Source: Romanomermis culicivorax
Lineage: Eukaryota > Nematoda > Enoplea > Mermithida > Mermithidae
DNA: 64,000 nucleotides
Assembly (NCBI GenBank): GCA_963922205.1
Contig: CAWUHX010000014.1
Location: 1,746,889 to 1,810,888, forward strand
Direction of reading: 5' to 3'
Shown here: piece by piece, positions 23,591 to 35,900 of the stretch
Layout: each line of letters begins with the position of its first letter
Numbering within the stretch: the stretch's first letter is position 1
The notes under the pieces: generated by a model
Told to the model about the DNA's origin: nothing
Database searches by the model: none
What the model saw: only the letters and a program-made list of their open reading frames with translations
Program-made: the position numbers and the translations under genes

Positions 23591-24439
23591 AAGCATGAAA
23601 CGTGCCAATCAAATCAGCAACGTCACGTGATTTTTCTTGATGCTAATGTTTTATTATTTTTGATCGTTTTGTTATTCTTGTCATTTATCATTGTTTTTGT
23701 ACATGCATTTGGCGTATCCTCTACAGTACACCTATTAGCTGAGTTCTTCAAAGAGCACACCTTGCTCACACCTATTTTCGTCACATCACATGCCCTTTGT
23801 GTCAACAAATCGAGCATCCCTCTTGCTGACACAAGCGAATAGCTCTAGAAATTTGTGCTAAAGATGTTCATATGTTTTGCACAGGCACTAAGTCGGCCTC
23901 AATGCCGAGCGTGTTTGAACTGGGCAAGTCCCTATGTGCACACAGGCCCTGCCCTCAAAGATACCTTTGCAGGCATTGGCCTGGGCATCATCAACTCTCC
24001 CTGAAGTCTTACTGTAGACGTTCAAGCGCTTATAATCAAGTGTTGCTTTGTTTTTACGCCTTGCTTTGGTTCCAGCTTTTTCTGAGCTCTTTTTCTATGC
24101 TCTTATCAGTGTTTGTGTTGCATTCATTTTAGTGCTCTTTGCATCATCCATAATTTTCATATTTACCGTCATTCTTATGCCTCTTCCATCTACTTTTATC
24201 ATCCACCCATCGATTTTATATTTCCAATAAATCGTACATTGGTTATTAGTTGTAGTTCAAGTTTGGGCCTTCCCTCTCAGCCATAGCAGTCCTCCATATA
24301 GACCCTCGTTTTACGTTAGCCACAGACAGTTCTATGCTAGCAGTCCATTGTGACCTGTCTGCACCCAATATTGCCAGTGGCTGTTTTCCCCTGCCAGACT
24401 AGGTAAGTTCCAGGGCATATCGGTGTTTAGGTCAGTTAA

Positions 24440-24812
24440 GGGTATTTGCTCCTGAGTAGGTTTCTCTCCCTAACTCCCACTCTTTGATCAGCAACAACCC
24501 CTCCCTGAGGTCCGGCCAAGGGGGATCTTTTGGTTCACAACCAGGATCCCAATGCCCAATTCATCCCATGGATGGCGCTGTCCATCCTCCACACGGATTG
24601 GACCAATGTTCTCCCCTAATATGGTGGCGTTATCTTTACCTACAGTAATAAACCCCCAGAGCAGCCCCACAGTACCTATAGTTCCTTCTATAGCCAGTAC
24701 TCACTGGGTTAGGCTAAATGGAGCCAACACCTTAGCGCCAGGCCCTATGGCCCCAGTTAAGATGTCATCACATGGCATCTTCTTTAATGTGACATGGCTT
24801 TTTCATTTTCAA
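24440..24812 (+). repeat. Direct repeat, left copy (possible LTR of the decayed element)
   Basis: About 80 % similar to 29703-30036, sharing cctacagtaataaaccccca, gagcagccccaca and tatagccagtactcac. Similarity starts near gggtatt and stops near a gtgacat motif in both. It may be an LTR or a duplicated internal fragment. No TG..CA ends or target duplication was recognised. Confidence 0.55.
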
Positions 24813-27609
24813 TGACATGGCGAGGCTGGTAAATTTTTCTTGGTTTCCCTCTCCTCAGTTTTTTGTGACAAGCAGGCTGATTAGATCTCTTAGGTTTAGG
24901 TTTCTGTCAACTGCACATTACTTCCTTATGTCCTTTATTTTTATAATTTTATTTTTTTTGCTTCCTTTTTTTTCTGCATGGCATACTCTCAGCATCCGTG
25001 TCCATTAAGCTACAGTACACCTGTTCCCAACACACACTCTAGCTACAGTATGCATTTTTCTTTCTTTTCCTTTTTCCTTTTTTATTTTTTTCTGCATGGA
25101 ATACTTTTGGCCCTTGGACAAATTAAGCTACAGTACACCTGTTCCCAACATGCACTCTAGCTACAGTATGCCCAGATGTGTGTCCCTTGAAATTTTGGAC
25201 AGTTCACTACCCCATATACTTCGGATGGTTCAGGACCCTCAGATTTAGTATACCCTCCATATTTGATTCTGGACGTCATGCATGGCTGTGCTTACTTTAT
25301 ATGTATTCAGCTTGTACAGTAATATTTTTCACTTCACATTGCACATTGCTACAGTTCCTCTCTTTGCCTGTGACAGATAAGCAGAATTCCTGTTCACAAC
25401 TATGGAACACACATATGCATCCAAAACTTTCATTCCTTATGTCTATGTACCCAATTTTTGGTTTTTTTCTTTTTCATCATCTTACATGCCTTTTTATGTG
25501 AACCAAAAACTTACTTATCAAACAAATTATCTTTTGAAATAATTACTTTCACTTTCCAAAACCAACTTTTCTTATCTCTCAAAAAACAAAACCAAATCAA
25601 AAATTCATTTATTTATCTTATAATCACATCTTTTCTAAAACACACTTCTCCTATTTAAAAAATAAAAATAAAAAACCCCTCTCTTATTCCATGCACACAA
25701 ACATGGTACAGTATGATGTCCTTCCTACATAAATCACATTTACTACGTACATGTACACTTACTGTAGGTTCACTCATTCATTACATCTTGCTTTTGGAAC
25801 ATAGGGGTTTGCTGGTCTTATAGCTCTACTCCTGACGTCTGCAATAGCAACATCTACTTACAACCACTCATATCCCAGTCATCTGCTGTCAGCACTGAGG
25901 GCATATGTTGGTTTACAACCCCACCCTTGACTTTTGCACTCAGGTTACTGTTGGTGTTCTGAGTTTGCCATTTGCAGTGTAGGTGGTCATTTGTGCCTCG
26001 CCCTACAGCTGCCTGCACTTCTTTGTACAGTGTGGGTGTTTTATGTGGAACTGCAGGTCTGGGAAACATCCGTCAACATGCATACACCGCCTGAAATGAC
26101 CTTCGCCTGTGTTTGATGTCCACAAGAGCAAAGTAGCCCTTTCTTTTCACTTGCATTTCTTCCTTCTATGAGCTTCCTTTCAGGATCTGCTTTAGTGTCC
26201 CCACTGTATTGGTTCCCCAGGAGCCGCCAAGAGTCACGGCACAGCCTCCAGCAGGGCCTAGAGTGTATAAGCCCCTGTAATATATTATTACTGCACTCAA
26301 ATGCCATTGTTAGCAGGCCTAATAATGTCCACACTAGAGTCACTACCATCCCAGAGTCTGTCTCTGTGGTTTTCCCAGAGTCATCACTCTGCCTGGAAAC
26401 TGCTCTGGTCCACCTCAGCAAAACTGCTCGAGTCCACCTTACCAATTTATAGTTTCTTAGGCCTTAGTTTCCCTTTTTCTACTGATGGAATGTCATTCCA
26501 GCACCCTGGTTCCCGTGCATCCTCTTCTCACATTTTCTTCACCTCCCTACTGAGTGACCAGCAAGCTTCATTTCATGTCAATGATCAGTAACCCGGCCAC
26601 AAGCTGTACCATAATACTCCTGGAGAATGTCAGTTCTGACTCCGAATGGGGACTCATGTTTTGAGCACAGCTGTAAATGTCTGCAAAGTCGTTCACACCG
26701 AACCCTCATGTGTGGTCCATCTCACTGCACATGCACAGAGATTGCAATTGCTCCTAGTGAGTGAGGCCTGTTATGTAACAACACAGCTCCTTTACATCAG
26801 CATGGTTGTAAATTAGTTAGGTCCCTATTTATTTACCTCTTAAGTTTAGTTTAAGTTGACCCGTTTTACACATTTTTGAGCCACTTCATGTGCTACTCCC
26901 GGTGAGTAGGATCTTGGTCAAGTGACAAGTCTGCCTTGCCACAAGGTTTGTATTTTAGTACCTGATGGTTAGCCTCCAGATAAATTTCCCTCCTGAGCAG
27001 GCCTTCTGCTCCCCTATGTAGCTGGACACCCACCACCTCATTCTAAGGCCAGAGTAACCACCAATTGATTTAAAATTAGTTAAATCACCAAAATTACTAG
27101 GTCTATGATGCAATTTTCCATTTTCTAGTCAGAGTCACCCCCCCCCCCACAACTCGGGCCACACCTAAAATTCTGCCAGGTGATCAGATAAATTCCCTTC
27201 TGTTCTACCCTGACCCCCATAAGCCACTTTTTGCTTGCCACAATCTTGTTCTTTTTACTAGCCCTGTCACTGTGGTCGCTAGTCTTCCATTCCAAAAACA
27301 ACAACCTATTCACTCTTGCCAAAATGCTGTCGCATAAGGCAAACGAAATTCCCACGCTCTTATGCTGTGAAACCAGATGAGTAAAACTTACTTCTTCTTT
27401 ACAAAATAGAGATCCCTATGCGTTCTTGTTGTCTACGTACCCAGTCAGTACCGGCCAATCAGCCTCTCTCTATTTAGTTTGACAGAATTGCTCAACAAGC
27501 TCATCAATCAGTTCTAGCATGGATATGGGAGAATGAATCCTCAAAAATTCTAAAGTCAGAAATTGACCTCCCAGCACAGATTGAGAAGACATTCTAAGCA
27601 GCATTTGAG
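24813..27609. other. No gene recognised within the decayed element
   Basis: C/T-rich sequence with the tandem duplication at 24976-25172, an AT-rich block at 25500-25680 and a poly-C run at 27139-27151. It lies between the left direct repeat and the gag remnant; any coding function is lost. Confidence 0.4.
24976..25172 (+). repeat. Tandem duplication, about 125-bp unit
   Basis: tctgcatggcatactc ... aagctacagtacacctgtt-cccaacacacactctagctacag at 24976-25045 recurs at 25100-25172 with few differences; the spacer is T-rich. Confidence 0.75.
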
Positions 27610-28920
27610 AATGCACTCGGACCAATGAACAAAAAGTTGGAAGCCATGACTAGTTGGAGGCACCCTCCCATGTCCAGTTTCATGTCGCCCCTTACCTTTT
27701 CGGGTACTTTTGGTGAATCAATTGCTGATTTGATACCCCATTTGACCTGTTTGTTCCCACTGCAGGGTGTAAACAAAACTAATCATGTATATAAAATTGG
27801 CTTTTTTGGAGTCCTGCCTTACGGATGCTGCTCTTGCCTCCTATCAGGACTTTAGCAGTGGAACTCCTCAACCTATTCACTATGACAAATTCACAACTTT
27901 TCTCGAGCATGAATTTCCTGTTGGGTGTGATTCAGATTTACATCAGCAGCTGATCCAAGGTCACCTGCAGAAGCCATCTGAGTCAGCCATAGTCTATTTT
28001 GAGCACCTCCAAAGACTGTCTCAGGTAGCTTACCCTCATCTCAGGACCAAAATCAGGGATTCTATTATTAAACCTATCCTTCTCCAAGGGTTAAAACCTG
28101 CCCTTTGAGATAGTATTAAATTCAGGCAGTTTTTGACTCTTGAGAAAACACTAAAAGCAGCCTGCTATGTAGAATCCCAAATCTTCAGAGATGAGATTTG
28201 GTTCACTGCATCATCTAATGCTGTTTTCTCTTCAGAACCAAAAACTGCCGGATTCAATCCTGAAATGCAATCCAACAACAACAACAGTTATCCAGCAAAT
28301 ACCATCCTGTCATCATCATTCGCCAATGAAATATGACAGTTGAGAAATGAAGTGGCTCGGCTCACAGCCAGCATTGCCAAGCTAACAGCACAGTAACATC
28401 CACCCACATCCCCGTGTATGGCAGTACAACAAGGGCCTAATGTTGATCAACATCCCTCTGGCACTTATTTACAAATATGCTCAGTCCATGGACAGTGCAC
28501 ACACAGCAACACTGATTGTCGGGCACAATGACTCGAAAGTGCCCCAATGTCTAGGTATGCCACCACGGCCAATGCTGGCTATTGCTACTCTTGTCAAACA
28601 CAAGCACACACCTCGGACTGATGTGACCGGCCTTGCCCACATTGCTGTCAAGTTTGGATGCATCATGCCAGCGCCTGTCCGCAACATGTTCCGCCGATCA
28701 ATTTGGGTGAGAATTATCACAATAATTCAGGTTACTCTCCCCAGAACACACAAGCATTAGCTGCTAGGAATGATTGCCCACCTCCTGCATGGATGGGACC
28801 TTAATATCGGCAGCCCTATCACCCCAACAATGCTGTTGGGGCTAGCGATAGCCTTCCTCATCTATATCGTCTTGACCTGAATGGTGAGGCACTTGCTGGA
28901 CACCTAGCAGATTCAATACA
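27610..28920 (+). pseudogene. Decayed retrotransposon gag with zinc knuckles
   Basis: A capsid-like stretch (FSGTFGESIADLIPHL, then after a +1 frameshift near 27780 FLESCLTDAALASYQDF, FTTFLEHEFPVG and ESAIVYFEHLQRLSQVAYP) is followed by a CCHC-type knuckle, CYSCQTQAHTSD-stop-C, and a second CPHC..HHASAC cluster. Also in frame are CSVHGQCTHSNTDC and a short coiled segment QLRNEVARLTASIAKL. At least six in-frame stops interrupt it, four of them TGA in place of what would be CGA. The order capsid then zinc knuckle is that of LTR retrotransposon Gag. No protease, reverse transcriptase or integrase was recognised downstream. Confidence 0.65.
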
Positions 28921-29702
28921 ACAGTGTTACCCTGTCTGTGTAATCACCCAATGTGTTTTAGCATCACATTCAGCTTTGGCGCCAATGCCAGTGTTTCCCT
29001 GCATCGTGCCACTAGTTGCACCGTGTATGTCAATGCCAATCGCCATCAGCGCTGGGATGCTGTTATGATGCCTGTACCAGGTAAATATGCTACACCTGCC
29101 ATCACTGATCTGATAATGACCACAACTTTGGGGTCAACCACTGGGTTGGCGTCATACTGCATCCCAAAATTGATGGCGCCTGTCATGCAACACCCTGCCG
29201 CCATCATGGCATCATCTGCACCTACTGCCAGTCCTGCTGTCAATGGTTCCCTGCCGGGAACACCATAATATTTGGCCATGAAAGTCATCAACCAACTTGA
29301 ATTGATGCAGCCACTAGACTCAACGTCATTCATCAATGACACAATGTGGTGCACTTGGTCGCTTGATCTGGCCAAGAAATACCCACAATTGCCTTGGGTG
29401 CTGCTCAACAAGTCATTTCAGGTTGAGGCACTTACCGCCGCTGACAGATATGGTCTTGTTGGCTGAACTGCCTTCATCCCAAATCCTCGACGTCATCTGA
29501 CAGGCCATCGAACAGGCTGGTAGGAACACCCAACAGGTCATGATCATCTCACCACCAGCAATGACCGCAGCTATTGTCATATGCTCACCAGTGGCAAAAA
29601 CAATGGCAGCCATTCAAACACTGCCGGCACTCATCTAGCAACAACCCACTGCAGCCTCTATTACAATGCCAGCCGTCAAACCAACCTGTGGCATTGAGGT
29701 TT

Positions 29703-30036
29703 GGGTATTACCTCTTGAGTGGGTTCTCCTCCCTAGCTCCCACTTGTTTATCAGCAATACGCTCTCCCTGAGGTCAGGTCGAGAGTGATATTTTGGTTCA
29801 CAACCCACGGATAGCCTTGTCCATCATCCATACTGACTGGACCAAAGTTCACCCCTAACCTGATGGCGTTATCCTTACCTACAGTAATAAACCCCCAGAG
29901 CAGTGCCACATTACCTATAGTTCTTTCTATAGCCAGTACTCACCAGGTTAGGTTAACAATGGAAGCCATCACCTTAGTGCCAGGCCCCATGGCCCCATTC
30001 AAAGTGACACGTCTTTCTATTGATGTGACATAGGCA
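29703..30036 (+). repeat. Direct repeat, right copy
   Basis: Partner of 24440-24812, same orientation, 5.26 kb away. It lacks a stretch near gatgtcatcacatggcat that the left copy has. Together they bracket the gag pseudogene at 27610-28920. Confidence 0.55.
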
Positions 30037-31696
30037 GTGTACAACAAGCTATGAATGATGAGATCATTTCATGAGTGTTTTTTGACACTGATTATACGGG
30101 AATTGATAATCTTTTTGCAATCAGATGTTGTAATTGGGGAATATTTGGTTTGTTTGGTTGAATAATTCTGTGATGACATTGGAATTTCTTTTGAATTTCG
30201 CTCCACTTGTGCCCAAATGCTGTGGCATGATCAGCCAGCTGCCGACTTCTCAGCAGTTATTCCAAGAAATGGAAGATGTCGATCAAACGACAAAGTACAC
30301 ATTGTATAAGAAAGATGAAAACGAGCTACAAAATCACCAAGGTCGAAATTGATCCATTGCTGGAAAAATTTTTGATCGACGCATTGGTGGAGCCTGATCA
30401 AAAAATCACTACTATCACTATCTGTGCTAGTATTCATGATAATTCGAGAAAGAGATGGAACAAAACAAATGACAAAAATGCTCGAACGTGAGTAAGCTAA
30501 GAGACCCACTTTTGGTCCTCGAAAATCTCATCAAATTTATGAGTCCTTTCATTATGATAGTGGTGTGTTACCCATTGGGTGAAATGTAACAGTCGTAAAT
30601 TATGAAAAACTGTCACTGGTAGCACTCGTAACTGGTGAGCCTATACTCGTAAACTAATTTTTGGTGAAATGGCTACTCATAGAATTCATAGGCTCGTGAT
30701 TCCTTGCTCTTATACTCTGGTTTTTGGTGAGACGGTAATTGTACATCTGGTAACACAAGACTCGTAACATTTTACTCCCAAAATACAAAATTTTGTGGTG
30801 AAACTAGAATAAGGGATTGTAACGACCAGTTTTGAGAGTACTTTACTTTATCCTGAACAAACGGCTGAAACAACGTAAAACGGGACGGGGTAATATGGCG
30901 CACGATTCAATAATACGATTGCGGGGCGGGATCGACGATTGCTTGATTCCTCGACGATAAGAAATACAACGCGGGCGATTTATAACACGGCTTAAATGCT
31001 TCTGAAAAATAAAATCTCGCTTGCAAATAAGAATGGGCACTTGCAAAATGACACTCAAATCGCGGAACTCGAAAACTAACTAAATCATGCTTTGCTTCTC
31101 TTTAAATATGACGTTGTTGGCCACTCCCTGGGCGTCGCGGGAGGTCTTGCTTCTGTCCATCTTCTTCCACCAATCACCCTTCTTGCTTCGTTATTCTCGC
31201 TAATTTAGTCATGCCTTCCAACACTTTCCTAGTACTGTATGCTTTTCGTGTCTTCCCTATGCTTGCTTCCTATGGTGGGCTTAGCCACACCTTTGTGTTT
31301 TTGTGCATGCTTCTGTATCTATTTCTTCTGTGTATACATGTTTTGTGGGACCATCGCTACCATTGCACTTGAGACTACTGTCTGGTGGGGCTTTCACTTT
31401 TTACTGTGTGCAGGTGTTGTTTACAATTTTTATGAGTAATTTTGGTAGCTGTGGAATGTGTATTTTAGTGTAGATTGTAGGGGACCAGCTGCTGTTGTGC
31501 AAATTAATTGGGGCGTCTTAATTGGGTCAATAGCGGCTACGGGGTGTGGAAAGATCAAAATAAAGTACTTCACGTAACTTTACAGGAATGTTTAGGTGTG
31601 AATCCCAAACACCCTTGAGACGACAAATTACGAAAATGATGACTATCACATACAGTATGCTATATATTTACAGTACTGTGTTAGCAGGTACGTTAC
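30037..31696. other. No gene recognised
   Basis: Frames at 30134-30510 (70-90 codons) are open on both strands but have no recognisable domain. The diverged repeat at 30560-30835 follows, then ordinary sequence with a slightly GC-richer part at 30880-31060. Confidence 0.4.
30560..30835 (+). repeat. Diverged tandem repeat, about 75-bp unit
   Basis: Units contain actcgtaa, ctggt and tttttggtgaaa and recur three to four times. No protein is encoded. Confidence 0.5.
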
Positions 31697-32575
31697 AGGG
31701 TATTCTCATGTGAACTGTTCCCAAGTGAGCAATTCCATGTGAGGAGGGAATTCCTAACTGGGTGATTCCAAACGAACAACCGAGAATGTAATAACACTTT
31801 CTTTATTTTTTCCTCCATTACCTTATATTTTTCTTTGTATGTATTTCTTTTTTCCTTCATTTTCTCCGTCTATTGCTTATCTTTATTTTCACGTTTTCGT
31901 CTTTTGTCTCTGCTTCCTTGTATTTTCTTAATTCTTTTTATCTAAATTTTTCTTTTCTGCTCATGATACAATTCAAGTTGCCATTCTAAATTACCGAAAT
32001 CTGCCGTAGTTCGGCTATGCTGCAAGCGTGAAAATCTTCGTAAAGAATAAAAACAAAATAATGCTCGAAGAAAAGAGACATTAAGACAAAGAAAACGTGA
32101 ACAGAAATGGAGACATTAAGAATAAGTCAAAATGGTTGGAAATGCATTATAAAAGGAGAAAATGAGAAAAGTGACAAGAATGAAGAAGTCAGATAAAGAA
32201 AGCAGCGAGGAAGAAAGAAAAAATGATGTGAAAAAAACAAAAAATGATAGAATCAGGAGGATAGAAAAAAGAAAGATAAAGAAGTAAAGTAAAAGCAAAA
32301 AACTAGGATGAAAAATAGGTAAGATTGAAGAAAGAATCGAAAGAACAAAATTAAATAGGAAAAAGAGCGTGCCGAGCAGCTCATCTGCAGAAAAAAAGAA
32401 AGCAGAGATAAAACATAAAAATACAAAATACATACATAAATGAAAAGAAAAAAGGAATACATACAAAGAAAAATTTTGGAGGAAAATTTAAAGAAAGTCT
32501 TATGCATTCTGTATCGCTCATTTGGAATCACTCATTTGAGAATTTGCTGATATGGGGGTCACTGAGTTGGACAAG
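31697..32575. mobile_element. Foldback-type element, copy B
   Basis: It shares gggtattctcatgtga, gagaatgtaataacac and the iterated gagtgattccaaatgag termini with copy A. A pyrimidine-rich left arm (31798-31965) and purine-rich right arm (32040-32495) flank a centre with gaaaatcttcgtaaag. Its left arm matches the complement of the right arm of copy A (cgttttcgtcttttgtctctg), as expected if the arms are inverted repeats. Confidence 0.7.
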
Positions 32576-32861
32576 AGTTCTCTAAAATTCTCGTTCTAGG
32601 CACATCCTGTACACCTTTAATTAAATTTGTTCATCGAAAACTGCTCTTTTAAGAATTCGCTTTTGCGAACTTCGCTTACAGGTTCACAGCTGATCAACAA
32701 GTAAATATTTAATTTCATAATATAATAAAGCTATATGCTAAGAAAAACTAATCAAAAGTCTACAAAAACCTATAAAATATATAAAAATTAGCTCTGGCGT
32801 GAGGAAAAATTTGAACTACAGTAAGAAAAAGCGAAATTGCATAATAATTAACGTAACAAAA

Positions 32862-32954
32862 TTATTCATCGCGGCACATATCGTACATGACTTCTAAAAT
32901 GCAACCGACTGACCAAGCTTGAGCAGGGCAAGATCCATGACAATGATCGCCGTT
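32862..32954 (-). CDS. AGL: AGL visible exon 25 (terminal exon, stop codon)
   Basis: Starts after ttttttttttag in phase 0 and ends with TAA at 32862-32864. It encodes [20 protein letters not shown] and [10 protein letters not shown], aligning with the C-terminus of the family ([27 protein letters not shown]). Confidence 0.96.
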   Translation of the reverse strand, partial: NGDHCHGSCPAQAWSVGCILEVMYDMCRDE

Positions 32955-35900
32955 CTAAAAAAAAATGCATGAAAAATACAAAAAAAAGAAAAAATCTCGA
33001 TCAAAAACGGAAAATTTTCAGAAAGGGACGAAACATTAGATTTTCGAAAAATTAAAAAATGTAAACATATGGAAGAAATTATAAAATTATTGAGAATGTC
33101 TTAAATCTAAAAATAACTTTTCACTTCCAGAAATATTTTGCAAAAAAAATTGTAAGACGGCCATTCTAGAGAAAAATGATTGAAAATTACAAGATGATTG
33201 AAAATTTACAAAAAAAAATCGATTTTTCTTAGGAAAAATTACGCATTATTCGGGGATTTCAAGTAAAAGACCCACTTTAGAGACTTCTCCCATAAAAAAC
33301 TGTGGAAAAAGTCAACTTATAAAAAAATTTTTGCTTGCTTTCACTTAACAAGTTATATTGCATCGAAAAAATCTTTGAAAATGAAAAATATCCAAAACCT
33401 CGAATTATATATAAAATTTTACAAATGGAACTTCAAAAAAATTTTTCTCAAAATTTTGCAAAAGTCTAGCGAGAAGAACGGAGAAATTCTTGAGAATTTT
33501 GATAAATTGGTTGAAATTTTCAAAAATTCATAAAAATATGCGGAAAAACCCAGAAAATTTCCTACAAGATTTTTGAATTTTGAACAGAATCTCATAAGAA
33601 AACCAGAAATACACACAAAATCGAAAATTATACATGAAATTTCAAAATAATCTCCAAAAAGCCCCAAAAAATTGGAATTTGAGAAACTTTCTGCAAAATT
33701 TCGAAGAAATCATGCAAGAAAACCAAAAAAAATTTCATGAAAACTATGAAATCTAAAAATTTGTTGAAAGATTTCGAATTGTAGGTTAGAGTTTTTAGAA
33801 ATTCTGAAAAAAGCCAAGGAAAATTTATCCGGAAAAGTAGCCGAATTTGCACAAGATCTACGCATTGTTAGAGAATTAAAATGTTTTTTCGATCAAATTG
33901 CCAAAAGTTTGGAGGAAACTCTGGGAGATTTTCAGGAAACGGCTAAAATTCTTTAAAAATCAGTGGATTTCTTAAAAATTCTAAATCTTTTGGTAGGGAT
34001 TTCCAGAAATTCTAAAAAACCACCAGAAAATTATCCAAAAAAGAACTCAAATTCGCATAAAATCGACGCATTGCTAGAGAATTCTGAAATATTCGGTCAG
34101 AATTTTCTAAAATTCTGGAAGAAACTATAGGAAGTATAGGAAAATCTTAGAAAAGCGACCAAATTTTTTTCAAAATTGGAACTTTTTTTGAAATTTTGAA
34201 TTTCCAGTTGAAATTTTTAGAATTTTTGAGTAAACTAAGGAAAATTCTCCAAAAAGGACCAAGTTTCTACAAAATCTTACTTTATTGGTCAATTCGGGTA
34301 AAGATTTCCAATCGGATTTCGTTATATGCACGTAATGATTGGACAAAGTTTGTTTAACTTGAGAAATTGTTTTTGGCAACAAATCCGGTTTTTGGGCCGC
34401 CAAAAGCCGAGCCACTCGTAATTTAGCCATCAAAAAATATCCCATTATCCAAACCCATTCCTGAAACTCGATGAAAAAAAACTTAAAATATGCAAATTTA
34501 TGCAAATTAGGCAATCTAACCGGTCCGTTATGGTAATTAAATCCTTGAGCAATATGAGCATCCGACGAATCGTCCGAATTATTGTAATAGCCGTTATATT
34601 GATAATCGCTAAAAAACGTAAATTTCACTTGAGAAACAAAATTCTAAAATTCTTGATTTTATTAACAAGTTTCAAGAAATAAAAAAAAATTAACCAATTC
34701 CAAAAAAAATTAAATTTGGTTGAAAAATTTGCATAAAAATTATGAAAATAAAAAAATTTCAGAATTCTAAATTTTCAGTTCAAAGGATATATCTCTGGAA
34801 AAAGATCCCGTAATTCGAAAATTCATCAAGTTTTAAAATCATATAATCCTAAAATTTATCGAATTTCAATTAAAAAACACAATTTCAGCTGACTAAAAAA
34901 ATTTGTAATCCGAAAATTCAGAATTTTATAAAATTTTCGGACTAAAAATTCAAAATTATTCAATCATTAAAGTTTTAATTAGTGTAAATTAAGATTTTCA
35001 AATTACATTAAAATCTACTATTAGAATACTGTTCCAAAAATAAATTCTAAACCTAAAAATTGAGCAATTTTTTAAACCAGAAATTTTGTGATTAAAAAAA
35101 AATTCCATAAGATCACAATTTATGTAAGAAAATTTGGAAATTTCTGCAGTTTGAAAATTCAAAATTTTCGACTTCCAATTTGTATAAATTACGGATAGAA
35201 TTCCAATTTGTATAAGTTGCGAATTTTCGAAATTCTATATTTTTTAAATTCTACATTCTTCTGAATTTCAAGATGGAAAATGAATAATTTTCTTTAAAAA
35301 ATTTGAAAATTTACAGAATTTGTATAGAAAATTGTACAAATTTGATGTAATTCTAATTAATGAGAATTCATATGCAAAGAATTCGTGATCATAGAATTCT
35401 AATGTCTGTAAATTCAGAAATGAAAAAATTCCATCAAGAATTTTTTTCGAATTTTGATTTTTATAGCGAAACTTTTGTACAAAAATTTTAATTCATCGAA
35501 TGCTAATTACAGAATACAAAACTCAAGCTATTTCCATAATCCGTAAATTCATAATTTTTAGCACCGAAAAAATGCTGTGATTTTTTGATGAAATTCTAAT
35601 AACAGAACACAAAAATTTTCATTTCGGAAAATGCACATTATTCTGTAATCAAAAATTTAAAGAGCTTTTGATTCTACGATTCTAGAATACTGATTAGAAA
35701 ATATAAAACTTTCTATAATTAGACCATTCAAAAAATTTTGTAATCAGCGAATCAAAAAAATTCTAAAATCGAGAAGTAAGCAAAATTCTGTAATATAAAT
35801 TTTTTTCGTGAATTGTGTTCCGAAAATTCCACTCGAATACTCTACGACTCAAAAATTCTAAAAGAACAAAGACAATTCGAATTACAAAATACAAGACTAT

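Larger units (their letters stand above)
19043..24439. other. No gene recognised; weak retroelement trace and small repeats
   Basis: Mostly moderate-GC sequence with short open frames. Besides the retropepsin-like fragment (20770-20990) and palindromic repeats (23440-23590), a tRNA-like stretch occurs near 23064-23140 (GGGTTGAATTTGAATACCC). The 66-codon frame at 21131 starts at a possible acceptor but was not recognised. Confidence 0.4.

Noticed and set aside
29046-29411. 121-codon minus-strand frame in the decayed element
   Set aside because: It overlaps an equally long plus-strand frame; neither shows retroelement motifs, and the region is otherwise decayed.
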